A stretch of 9,202 nucleotides of DNA from Candidatus Bipolaricaulota bacterium (GTDB lineage: Bacteria; Bipolaricaulota; Bipolaricaulia; RBG-16-55-9). The stretch is from NCBI GenBank assembly GCA_015487455.1, contig WFPR01000239.1, positions 1 through 9,202 on the forward strand, written 5' to 3'. A program made the position numbers and the translations under genes. The notes beneath the pieces are model-generated. The model was not told the DNA's origin. It did not search any database and saw only the letters and a program-made list of their open reading frames with translations. The stretch's first letter is position 1. Every line of letters starts with the position of its first letter. Positions 1 to 6,101 of this stretch are shown one piece after another.

Positions 1-36
1 GGACAGGGTCGGAGGAGGGCGACGGCGAAAGGGAGA

Positions 37-45
37 GGGAGGAGG
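37..45 (+). promoter_or_regulatory. Shine-Dalgarno of the first gene
   Basis: A GGGAGGAGG run lies 12 bases upstream of the ATG at 58 and supports that start. The frame stays open to the window edge, but the upstream codons encode an Arg/Lys-rich stretch that does not look like the family's N-terminus. The whole leader (1-47) is purine-rich, so the exact SD register is uncertain. Confidence 0.5.
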
Positions 46-57
46 CCGAAGCGGCGT

Positions 58-1239
58 ATGGACCTGTTCGCGAAGTGTGAGGCGTTCGTCGAGGCCCGGC
101 AGGCCAAGGCCTTGGGCTACTACCCCTACTTCAAGCCCGTGGCGACCGCCGAGGACACGGAGGTGGTCATCGAGGGCCGCCGGGTGCTGATGCTCGGCTC
201 GAACAACTATCTGGGGCTCACGACCCACCCCAAGGTCGTGAAGGCGGCGATCGAGGCCGTCAAGAAGTACGGGACGTCGAGCTGCGGCTCCCGGTTCTTG
301 AACGGCACGCTCACGCTCCATCGGGAGCTGGAGGAGCGCCTCGCGGCGTTCCTGAAGCGCGAGGCCGCGCTCGTCTTCTCCACGGGGTTCCAGACGAACC
401 TGGGGACGATCTCGGCGCTGGTGGGCAAGGGGGACGTCGTCATCTGCGACAAGTGGGACCACGCGAGCATCTTCGACGGGGCGCGGCTCGCCTACGGCGA
501 GATGAGGCGCTTCCGCCACAACGACATGGACGACTTAGAGCGGGTGCTGCGCGACTGCCCCGAGGGGGCGGGGAAGCTCATCGTCGTCGACGGGCTCTTC
601 AGCATGGAGGGGGACCTGGCGCCGCTGCCCCGGATCGTCGAGCTGGCCCAGAAGTACGGGGCGCGGCTCATGGTCGACGACGCGCACGCCCTGGGCGTCC
701 TGGGCGAGCACGGCCGCGGCACCGCGGAGCACTTTGGCGTCGAGGACAAAGTTGATTTGATCATGGGGACGTTCAGCAAGTCGTTCGCCTCGTTGGGGGG
801 CGTGATCGCGGGGGACGCGTACGTGATCGAGTACATCCAGCATCACGCCCGCTCGATGATCTTCAGCGCCTCGATGCCCCCGGCGGCGGTGGCGGCGGTG
901 CTGGCCGCCCTCGACGTCATCGAGACCGAGCCGGAGCGCCGGAAGCAGCTCTGGAAGAACACCCGCAAGATGCTCAAGGGGCTCAAGGAGCTGGGCTTCG
1001 ACACGGGGCGCTCGGAGACGCCCGTGATCCCGATCGTCGTCGGCGACATGATGAAGGCGCTCGAGATGTGGCGGAAGCTCTTCGAGAACGGCGTCTACGT
1101 GAACGTGGTGCTGCCGCCCGCGGTGCCCCAGGGCCGGGCGCTGCTGCGCACCAGCTACATGGCCACCCACACCGACAAACAGCTGGACTTCGCCCTCGAC
1201 GTCTTCGAGAAGGTCGGCAAGGAGTGCGGCTTGATATGA
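58..1239 (+). CDS. PLP-dependent alpha-oxoamine synthase, serine palmitoyltransferase-like
   Basis: This 393-residue protein is a fold-type I PLP enzyme that condenses an amino acid with an acyl-CoA, releasing CO2 and CoA. Visible family marks are SNNYLGL near residue 49, DHAS with the PLP-stacking His135, the cofactor pair D207 and H210 in VDDAH, and the Schiff-base lysine K241 in GTFSKSFASLGG. The length matches the family. Relatives are 2-amino-3-ketobutyrate CoA ligase (Kbl), 8-amino-7-oxononanoate synthase (BioF) and serine palmitoyltransferase. The N-terminal YYPYFKP, GSRFLNGTL and FSASMPPA resemble, from memory, Bacteroides-type serine palmitoyltransferase more than E. coli Kbl. The substrate is therefore probably serine plus a long acyl-CoA, but Kbl activity is not excluded, since threonine dehydrogenase is encoded about 5.4 kb downstream. 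It is the first gene of a four-gene overlapping operon. The family is certain; the substrate is not. Confidence 0.9.
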   Translation: MDLFAKCEAFVEARQAKALGYYPYFKPVATAEDTEVVIEGRRVLMLGSNNYLGLTTHPKVVKAAIEAVKKYGTSSCGSRFLNGTLTLHRELEERLAAFLKREAALVFSTGFQTNLGTISALVGKGDVVICDKWDHASIFDGARLAYGEMRRFRHNDMDDLERVLRDCPEGAGKLIVVDGLFSMEGDLAPLPRIVELAQKYGARLMVDDAHALGVLGEHGRGTAEHFGVEDKVDLIMGTFSKSFASLGGVIAGDAYVIEYIQHHARSMIFSASMPPAAVAAVLAALDVIETEPERRKQLWKNTRKMLKGLKELGFDTGRSETPVIPIVVGDMMKALEMWRKLFENGVYVNVVLPPAVPQGRALLRTSYMATHTDKQLDFALDVFEKVGKECGLI

Positions 1240-1487
1240 AGCTCGACGAGATCCGCAGGCGATACGCGGGGGAGTGGGTGCTCATCGAGTACGACCGCCT
1301 CGACGATCATTTACGGGTTGTGGAGGGCCGGGTGCTGGCCCACTCCCCGGACCGTGACGAGATCTACCGCAGGCTCAGGGAGCTCAAGGGCCGGAAGAAG
1401 CGCCTCGCCGTGGAGTTCTTGGGCGAGATCCCTGAAGACGTAGCCGTGATGCTTTCCATCCTGAGCGCAAGCGTTCAGCCTTCATGA
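1236..1487 (+). CDS. small DUF5678-like protein
   Basis: An 83-residue soluble protein without signal peptide or membrane segment. The start MKLDEIRRRYAGEWVLIEYD, followed by a short beta-like stretch ending in a 'gkvlahs' type turn (EGRVLAHSP) and a charged helix (DEIYRRLRELKGRKKR), matches my recollection of DUF5678: a small domain with a conserved Gly-Glu-Trp-Val near the N-terminus and no known biochemical role. The ATG at 1236 overlaps the upstream TGA as ATGA and has an AAGGAG Shine-Dalgarno at 1219-1224, which decides this start. Longer in-frame starts inside the upstream gene give an Arg/Ala-rich shadow sequence and are rejected. The next gene, a retropepsin-like protease, also overlaps by ATGA. 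Genes of this type often sit beside such proteases, which suggests a shared function, but none is established. Confidence 0.75.
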   Translation: MKLDEIRRRYAGEWVLIEYDRLDDHLRVVEGRVLAHSPDRDEIYRRLRELKGRKKRLAVEFLGEIPEDVAVMLSILSASVQPS

Positions 1488-1882
1488 AGCGCTATCGAGC
1501 CGAGCGCGTCGGTTCCCTTCTGTTGATCCGCGGCGCGCTCCAAGGCCCGGGAGGGACGAGCGTGCTGCGCCTCTTGGTCGACACTGGAGCCAGCTACACT
1601 GTCGTCCCGGTGGAGGCGCTGGAAGCCATCGGATGCGCTCCGCCGCCCGACGCCGAACGCGTGCGGATGATCACGGGGAGCGGGATCGTCGTGGCCCCGC
1701 GAACGCCCGTGAGCGCCGTGCACGTGTTGGGGGCCGAGCTGAAGGACTTCCCCGTGGTGGCGTACACGCTCCCCTTCGGGTTCTTCGACGGCTTGCTGGG
1801 CATGGACGTCTTGAGCAGGCTGCGGGCACGCCTCGACATCGCTTCAGGGGAGATTGCCCTGCCCACCCAGAGAACGCGATGA
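1484..1882 (+). CDS. retropepsin-like aspartic protease (clan AA)
   Basis: A 132-residue single-domain protein with the aspartyl protease signature LLVDTGASYTVVP, catalytic Asp33, followed about 70 residues later by the hydrophobic-Gly segment DGLLGMDVL, which is the second conserved element of the retropepsin fold. One DTGA motif and this length mean the active enzyme would have to be a homodimer, as in retroviral and bacterial single-domain relatives. No signal peptide or membrane anchor is seen, so a cytoplasmic location is likely. The ATG at 1484 overlaps the previous stop as ATGA and has no clear Shine-Dalgarno, which suggests translation by reinitiation. The physiological substrate is unknown. 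Its neighbours are the small DUF5678-like gene and a tRNA methyltransferase. The family call is firm; the role is not. Confidence 0.85.
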   Translation: MKRYRAERVGSLLLIRGALQGPGGTSVLRLLVDTGASYTVVPVEALEAIGCAPPPDAERVRMITGSGIVVAPRTPVSAVHVLGAELKDFPVVAYTLPFGFFDGLLGMDVLSRLRARLDIASGEIALPTQRTR

Positions 1883-2676
1883 AGATGACAGAAACCCCCC
1901 AACCCGGCGACTTCGTCCTGCTCTGGTCCCCCCAGCACAAGCTCTTCCTCCGCCTCCAGCCCGAGCTCGAGCCCGGCAGGCGCTTCTCCACGCATCTGGG
2001 CGATCTGGAGCTGGGCGAGCTGCTCCGCACCCCATATGGCGGGCGGGTGAGGACCCACCTGGGCCACGAGTTCGTCGTCTTGAGGGCCACGCTTGTGGAT
2101 TTTCTGCTGCACGGGATCGAGCGGCGCACCCAGATCATCTACCCCAAGGACAGCGGGTACGTCGTGCTCAAGCTCGGGCTGGGGGCGGGGCGGCGCGCCC
2201 TGGAGGTCGGCACGGGCTCGGGGGCGCTCACGGCCGTGCTCGCGCAGGCCGTCGCGCCCACGGGGCGGGTATATTCGTATGAGCGCGAGGCCCGCTTCTT
2301 GGAGATCGCCCGGCGGAACCTCGAGCGCCTGGGGCTTCTGAGCGTCGTGGAGCTGAAGCTTAAGGACGCGGAGGGGGGCGTCGACGAGCGGGAGGTCGAC
2401 GCGGCCTTCATCGACTCCCGCGAGCCCTGGCGCTGCTTCCCGGCCGTGTACGAGGCGCTCCGGGGCGGCGCCCCCTTGGGGCTGCTCGTCCCCACGACCA
2501 ACCAGGCCGCTCAAGCGCTGGCGGAGCTGGAGCGGGCGGGCTTCGTCGACGTCGAGATGCTCGAAATCTTGGTGCGCTTCTACAAGCCCGTCCCCGAGCG
2601 CCTCCGCCCCCAGGACGTGATGACCGGGCACACGGGCTACCTCATCTTCGCCCGCAAGGCGCTCGCGCGCCCTTAG
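1879..2676 (+). CDS. trmI: tRNA (adenine-58-N1) methyltransferase, TrmI family
   Basis: This 265-residue class I SAM-dependent methyltransferase is predicted to make m1A58 in the T-loop of tRNA, a modification tied to tRNA stability in thermophiles. The N-terminal beta domain (about 1-75) is followed by the TrmI hallmark IIYPKDSGY (86-94), SAM-binding motif I EVGTGSGALT (109-118) and the acidic ribose-binding end of beta2 (YSYERE). The catalytic-site segment FIDSREPW has Asp179 in the position of the conserved Asp, and the GHTGYL segment lies near the C-terminus. Family members often read D-L-P-x-P or D-L-M-E-P there, so the S-R pair is a mild variant. The ATG at 1879 overlaps the protease stop as ATGA. 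An in-frame ATG at 1633 would add 82 Arg-rich residues antiparallel to no known domain and is rejected. The enzyme normally works as a tetramer in the cytoplasm. Confidence 0.9.
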   Translation: MKMTETPQPGDFVLLWSPQHKLFLRLQPELEPGRRFSTHLGDLELGELLRTPYGGRVRTHLGHEFVVLRATLVDFLLHGIERRTQIIYPKDSGYVVLKLGLGAGRRALEVGTGSGALTAVLAQAVAPTGRVYSYEREARFLEIARRNLERLGLLSVVELKLKDAEGGVDEREVDAAFIDSREPWRCFPAVYEALRGGAPLGLLVPTTNQAAQALAELERAGFVDVEMLEILVRFYKPVPERLRPQDVMTGHTGYLIFARKALARP

Positions 2677-3413
2677 TGGGCTGGAAGCAGCAGCTTGAGC
2701 GCCAGCACCAGCGCCACCCCGGCGAGGACGGCCAGGATGACCCGGACGTTGAAGCGCCGGTGGGCCTCCGGCAGGAGGTCCCCCGCCCCGATGTACAGGA
2801 AGTCCCCGGCGACGAAGGCCAGGGCCGCCTCCGCCAGCCCCTCGGGCAGGAGCCCCGCCAGCAGCGCCCCGACGGGGTAGAGCGCCCCGGCGAGCGCCAG
2901 CGTGCCGTAGATGCGCCTGCGGGGCCAGCGGGCCGCCCGCATGATGAGCGCGGAGGCCATCCCCTGCGGCACCTCGTGGAGCACCACCGCCAGCGCGATC
3001 AGCCCGCCGAGCCACGGGTCGACGAGGAAACCCGTCGCGATCCCCACCCCGTCGACGACGTTGTCCAGGGCCATCCCCACCACGGCCACCGGCCCGATGG
3101 CGTGCGCCTCGCACTCCGCCTCGCCGCAGGCGTGGAGCATCATGGCCTTCTCCAGCACGTAGAACGTGAAGAACCCCAGCGCCAAAAAGCCGTAATGGGC
3201 CTCCAGGTCGACCTCGGGCAGCACGTCGAAGAAGACGACCGCCAGCAGCACCCCCGAGGCGAACGCGATGAGGTAGCGGGGATCTCCCATGCCCCCCCTG
3301 CCCCCGCCCCCGAAGCGCGAGGCGGCGCGGAAGGCGAGCCAGCCCGCGGCCAAATCCGAAAGGCCCGCGGCCAGCGCCAGGAGCACCGCCAGCCACCCCG
3401 TCAGCGCCTCCAT
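2673..3413 (-). CDS. ZIP family metal transporter
   Basis: A 246-residue integral membrane protein with about eight hydrophobic segments, the usual ZIP length and topology, predicted to import zinc or another divalent metal across the inner membrane. The paired intramembrane metal-site motifs are D117-N118-VV-D121-G122 in TM4 (canonical HNxxDG, with the first His replaced by Asp) and H146-E147-V-P-Q-G151 in TM5 (canonical HExPxE, last Glu replaced by Gly). The acidic motifs VLPE (64-67) and DLLPEAH (212-218) also fit the family. The TM3-TM4 loop holds a compact Cys/His group (H94, C96, C101, H104) where many ZIPs have a His-rich loop. The start at 3413 lacks a Shine-Dalgarno but sits 8 bases after a -10-like element. 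The TAA stop overlaps the TAG of the convergent trmI. Metal specificity cannot be read from the sequence. Confidence 0.88.
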   Translation of the reverse strand: MEALTGWLAVLLALAAGLSDLAAGWLAFRAASRFGGGGRGGMGDPRYLIAFASGVLLAVVFFDVLPEVDLEAHYGFLALGFFTFYVLEKAMMLHACGEAECEAHAIGPVAVVGMALDNVVDGVGIATGFLVDPWLGGLIALAVVLHEVPQGMASALIMRAARWPRRRIYGTLALAGALYPVGALLAGLLPEGLAEAALAFVAGDFLYIGAGDLLPEAHRRFNVRVILAVLAGVALVLALKLLLPAH

Positions 3414-3421
3414 GGGGCTTT

Positions 3422-3427
3422 ACCATA
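3422..3427 (-). promoter_or_regulatory. -10-like element of the ZIP gene, possibly leaderless
   Basis: On the minus strand TATGGT ends exactly 8 bases before the ATG at 3413, and there is no Shine-Dalgarno. This is the geometry of leaderless promoters (TAnnnT placed so that transcription starts at or next to the start codon). No convincing -35 is visible in this GC-rich context, so this is a candidate only. Confidence 0.4.
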
Positions 3428-3433
3428 GCACGC

Positions 3434-3446
3434 GCGGGCCGCCCGC
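3434..3446. repeat. inverted repeat GCGGGC-c-GCCCGC
   Basis: A perfect 6-base inverted repeat with a 1-base spacer lies in the divergent ZIP/Nudix intergenic region, just upstream of the ZIP -10-like element. It could be a protein-binding palindrome. Such palindromes also arise by chance in DNA this rich in G and C. Confidence 0.35.
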
Positions 3447-3469
3447 TGCACCCTGCTGCACCCTGCTGT
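3445..3469. repeat. 10-base tandem repeat, 2.5 copies
   Basis: GCTGCACCCT occurs twice in direct succession (3445-3454, 3455-3464) and is followed by a partial third copy (GCTGTCCCT). The period is one helical turn, so repeated sites would lie on the same DNA face. It sits in the middle of the divergent promoter region. A regulator-binding role is inference only. Confidence 0.5.
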
Positions 3470-3474
3470 CCCTC

Positions 3475-3491
3475 GCCCGCGCACCGCGGGC
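3475..3491. repeat. inverted repeat GCCCGC-gcacc-GCGGGC
   Basis: Perfect 6-base arms flank a 5-base spacer. They use the same hexamers as the repeat at 3434-3446 in the opposite order. It covers the place where a -35 element of the Nudix promoter would lie, so an operator is possible. It has no following T-run and is not a convincing terminator. Confidence 0.4.
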
Positions 3492-3501
3492 GGATTCGGG
3501 G

Positions 3502-3507
3502 TAAGAT
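3502..3507 (+). promoter_or_regulatory. -10-like element of the Nudix operon, possibly leaderless
   Basis: TAAGAT lies 8 bases before the ATG at 3516. It matches the bacterial -10 consensus at four of six positions, including the key first T-A and last T. There is no Shine-Dalgarno between it and the start. Transcription would begin at or near the ATG, giving a leaderless mRNA. The candidate -35 region has no recognisable TTGACA. Confidence 0.5.
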
Positions 3508-3515
3508 AGGCCGTC

Positions 3516-3956
3516 ATGGGCGTGGAGCTCGAGCGCTCGGCGGGCGGCGTCGTCGTCGACGAGCGGGGACGGGTGCTGCTCATCAAGACGAGGGATTTGA
3601 AGGGCCGCCCGGTCTGGACGCTCCCCAAGGGGCTCATCCAGCCCGGTGAGTCGCCTCAAGAAGCGGCGCGGCGCGAGGTGCGCGAGGAGACGGGCTACGA
3701 GTGCGAGGTCGTGGGGGAGCTGCCCCCGTCCCGATACTGGTTCCGGCGGGAGGGGCGGCTCGTCAGGAAGACCGTCCATTGGTTCCAGATGCGGCCCCTT
3801 CGGAAAGTCGGGGCGCCCGACTGGGAGGTCGAGGCCGTCGCGTGGGTGCCCCTCGAGGAGGCGCCGCAACGGCTGAGCTACAAGGGCGATCGCGAGCTGC
3901 TCGAGCGGCTCGACCCTGCGCGAGGTGCGCGAGCGAACGCGCGAAAGGAGGGCTAA
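3516..3956 (+). CDS. Nudix hydrolase
   Basis: This 146-residue protein has a perfect Nudix box, G-x5-E-x7-R-E-V-x-E-E-x-G-Y, at residues 39-61, the Mg2+-binding catalytic helix that hydrolyses nucleoside diphosphates linked to another moiety. The preceding WTLPKG and the following SRYWF...KTVHWF...W region resemble diadenosine polyphosphate (Ap4A/Ap6A) hydrolases of the Thermus Ndx1 type. MutT-like or other NDP-X substrates remain possible. The last 15 residues are a basic low-complexity tail. It is the first gene of a four-gene operon. Its start has no Shine-Dalgarno and seems to be read from a leaderless transcript, while the Shine-Dalgarno for the next gene lies inside its final codons. 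The family call is very secure; the substrate is inferred. Confidence 0.92.
   Translation: MGVELERSAGGVVVDERGRVLLIKTRDLKGRPVWTLPKGLIQPGESPQEAARREVREETGYECEVVGELPPSRYWFRREGRLVRKTVHWFQMRPLRKVGAPDWEVEAVAWVPLEEAPQRLSYKGDRELLERLDPARGARANARKEG
3944..3952 (+). promoter_or_regulatory. strong Shine-Dalgarno of the universal stress gene
   Basis: AAAGGAGGG sits inside the last codons of the Nudix gene, 9 bases before the ATG at 3962. It settles that start over longer in-frame candidates that run back to 3701, which give only Arg/Ala/Gly-rich shadow sequence. Confidence 0.8.
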
Positions 3957-3961
3957 TTCCC

Positions 3962-4816
3962 ATGTTCGAACGCATTTTGGTCCCGCTGGACGGCTCCGAG
4001 GACGGCTGGATCGCTCTGGAACAGGCCATCAAGGTCGCCAAGGCCGAGGAGAACAACGGGCGAGTCAAGGGGCTCTTCGTCCTGGACATCAAGCTCATCG
4101 AGGACCCGTATTACCTGGCCACGGACCCGTACGACCTCGTGCCCAAGGGCGGACCGGATGTTGTCCAGCTGCTGCTGGAGCTCGAGAAGCGCCTCAACGA
4201 GCTGGGGGAGGCCGTGCTGGCCCGGGCCGCGGAGCGCTGCGGGCGGGCCGGGGTGGCCTTCGAGGGGGAGCTGGCCCGGGGGCTCGTCCCCCGCGTGATC
4301 CTCGAGAGGGCTCAAGGGCACGACCTGATCGTGATGGGGCGGCACGGCGCCGGGGGCAAGCGGGCCGGACCGCTCCTGGGTTCGACGTTCGAGGCCGTGG
4401 TGCGCCGCGCCCCCGTCCCGGTGCTCGCGCCCCACTTCGAGACGAGCCCGATGAAGCGCCTGCTCCTCGCCTACGACGGGAGCGAGCTCGCTCAGAAAGC
4501 TTTGCACATTGCGGCCCACTGGGCCCAGCGCCACGAGGCCGTGGTCGTGCTGCTCACCGTCGACGACGGGGGCGGCCGCGCCCACGACGCGTACGCCGAG
4601 GGCAAGGCGAAGCTCGAGGCGCTGGGCGTGAGCTTCGACCCCCGAATGCGGGCGGGCCACCCCGCCGAGATCGTCTTGGAGGTCGCCCAGGAGGAGGCGT
4701 GCGACCTGATCGCGCTGGGGGCCTACGGCCACCGGCGCTTCCTGGAGATCTTCTTCGGGGGCACGGTCGAGGAGGTGGTGCGCCACGCGCCCCAGGCCGT
4801 GCTGATCGCCCGCTAG
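3962..4816 (+). CDS. tandem-domain universal stress protein (UspA family)
   Basis: A 284-residue cytoplasmic protein of two fused Usp domains: residues 1-160 beginning FERILVPLDGSED, and 164-284 beginning MKRLLLAYDGSEL. Each has the Asp (D10, D172) that contacts nucleotide in ATP-binding members. The phosphate loop G-x2-G-x9-G-S/T is altered in both. The first, from G126 to G140-S141, has ten residues in place of nine. The second, from G253 to G266, has correct spacing but Gly267 where Ser/Thr is expected before T268. Residues 45-80 are an insertion with a charged helix. ATP may be bound weakly or by only one domain. Only 5 bases separate it from the Nudix gene, and the antiporter follows 30 bases later; Usp proteins beside transporters commonly act as regulators. 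That role is inferred here. Confidence 0.9.
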   Translation: MFERILVPLDGSEDGWIALEQAIKVAKAEENNGRVKGLFVLDIKLIEDPYYLATDPYDLVPKGGPDVVQLLLELEKRLNELGEAVLARAAERCGRAGVAFEGELARGLVPRVILERAQGHDLIVMGRHGAGGKRAGPLLGSTFEAVVRRAPVPVLAPHFETSPMKRLLLAYDGSELAQKALHIAAHWAQRHEAVVVLLTVDDGGGRAHDAYAEGKAKLEALGVSFDPRMRAGHPAEIVLEVAQEEACDLIALGAYGHRRFLEIFFGGTVEEVVRHAPQAVLIAR

Positions 4817-4846
4817 CCCGTCACCCGGGGGAGAGGGAGGGGCGGG

Positions 4847-6100
4847 ATGGGCTTCCCCTTCAGCCTGAACCTGCTGCTTTTGCTCGGGATCGCCGCGCTG
4901 CTGGGGCTTTTTGGGGGCAAGCTCTTCCAGCGGCTCAAGGTCCCCCGGGTCGTCGGCTACATCGTCGTCGGGCTCGTCCTGGGGGACTCGTTCTTGGGGG
5001 TGCTGCCCCTCGAGCGGGCCACGGCGCTGGCCCCCCTCACGGACCTGGCGCTCGCCCTGATCGGGCTCCTCGTGGGGAGCGAGCTTCGAGCGAGCGTCTT
5101 TCGCCGCTTCGGGCGCCAGCTGATCGTCATCCTGCTCCTTGAGGGGCTGCTGGCCTGCGCGCTCGTCGCGCTGCTCGTCACGTGGTACACGGGGGAGCCC
5201 GCCCTGGGGATCGTGCTGGGGGCCTTGGCGTCGGCCACGGCCCCGGCGGCCACCGTGGACGTGCTCTGGGAGTACAGGGCCCGCGGCCCGCTGACGACGA
5301 CGATCTTAGGGATCGTCGCCCTGGACGACGGGCTGGCGCTGGTGCTCTACGGCTTCGCGATCGCGTTCGCCCGGGTGCTGCTCGAGGGCGAGGCGCTCTC
5401 GCTGGGGGAGGGGCTCGGCCGCCCCCTGCTCGAGATCCTCGGGTCGCTGGGGCTGGGCGTGGCCGTGGGGCTGGCGCTCCTTGTGCCGCTGCGGCGCCTC
5501 TACGCGAACAAAGAAGACGCGCTCGTGCTGCTCCTCGGCGCGGTGCTCCTGGTGGCGGGCCTGGCGCGCGGGTGGGGGCTCTCGCTGATCCTCAGCGAGA
5601 TGGCCTTGGGCGTCACCCTGGTGAACGCGGCGCCGCACTCCAGCCGCCCGGCGCTCGAGGTCGTCAAGGGCTTTACCCCGCCCATCTACGTGCTGTTCTT
5701 CGTGCTGGTCGGGGCGCGGCTGCAGGTGGGGCTCCTGCCCCAGATGGGGCTGTTGGGGCTGCTCTATGTGCTGGGGCGCACGGGGGGAAAGATGGCCGGG
5801 GCGTGGCTCGGCGCGACCCTGTCGCGGGCGCCCGAGGCGGTGCGCCGGTATCTGGGGTTTGCGCTGTTCTCCCAGGCGGGCGTGGCCGTGGGGCTGGCGC
5901 TGGACGTGGCCCAGCGCTTCGCCCAGGCGGGCCCCGCGGCCCAGGAGATGGGCGCGCTCGTGGTCAACGTGATCGGGGCGACGACGTTCCTGGTGCAGAT
6001 CATCGGCCCGCCGTTCGTGAAGTTCGCCCTCTCCCGGGCCGGGGAGATCCCCGCGCGTCCGGATCGCCCACGAAGCCCCGCGAAGCCCGTGGAGGGATAG
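4847..6100 (+). CDS. cation:proton antiporter (CPA family)
   Basis: A 417-residue polytopic membrane protein with about 12-13 hydrophobic segments, predicted to exchange Na+ or K+ for H+ at the cytoplasmic membrane. The two crossing discontinuous helices are visible: TAPAAT (131-136) in the TM4-type helix, and LDDGLALVLYGF with D160-D161 in the ion-binding helix. Two adjacent Asp are typical of the electrogenic CPA2 branch, whereas the following G-x-A-L-V-L-x-G/F resembles the CPA1 'ND-GVALVLF' segment. The SD AGGGAGGGG (4834-4842) is 4 bases before the ATG. The protein stops after a short Pro/Arg tail and has no fused TrkA-N/RCK domain. The CBS protein encoded one base downstream may supply regulation in trans. 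The exact ion and stoichiometry are unknown. Confidence 0.9.
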   Translation: MGFPFSLNLLLLLGIAALLGLFGGKLFQRLKVPRVVGYIVVGLVLGDSFLGVLPLERATALAPLTDLALALIGLLVGSELRASVFRRFGRQLIVILLLEGLLACALVALLVTWYTGEPALGIVLGALASATAPAATVDVLWEYRARGPLTTTILGIVALDDGLALVLYGFAIAFARVLLEGEALSLGEGLGRPLLEILGSLGLGVAVGLALLVPLRRLYANKEDALVLLLGAVLLVAGLARGWGLSLILSEMALGVTLVNAAPHSSRPALEVVKGFTPPIYVLFFVLVGARLQVGLLPQMGLLGLLYVLGRTGGKMAGAWLGATLSRAPEAVRRYLGFALFSQAGVAVGLALDVAQRFAQAGPAAQEMGALVVNVIGATTFLVQIIGPPFVKFALSRAGEIPARPDRPRSPAKPVEG

Positions 6101-6101
6101 C

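Noticed and set aside
3..80. Open frame entering from the left edge and ending in TGA at 78-80, coding a Glu/Arg-rich peptide
   Set aside because: It could be the tail of an upstream gene overlapping the first one by 23 bases, but 25 low-complexity codons in purine-rich DNA give no family evidence.
1633..1878. Extended N-terminus for the tRNA methyltransferase
   Set aside because: The extra 82 residues are Arg-rich, overlap the protease gene in another frame, and are absent from TrmI proteins. The ATGA overlap at 1879 gives a better start.
1594..3426. 610-codon open frame on the minus strand
   Set aside because: It runs antisense to trmI and the protease and out of frame with the ZIP gene. 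The protein is low-complexity Gly/Ala/Arg/His, which is the usual shadow in high-GC DNA.
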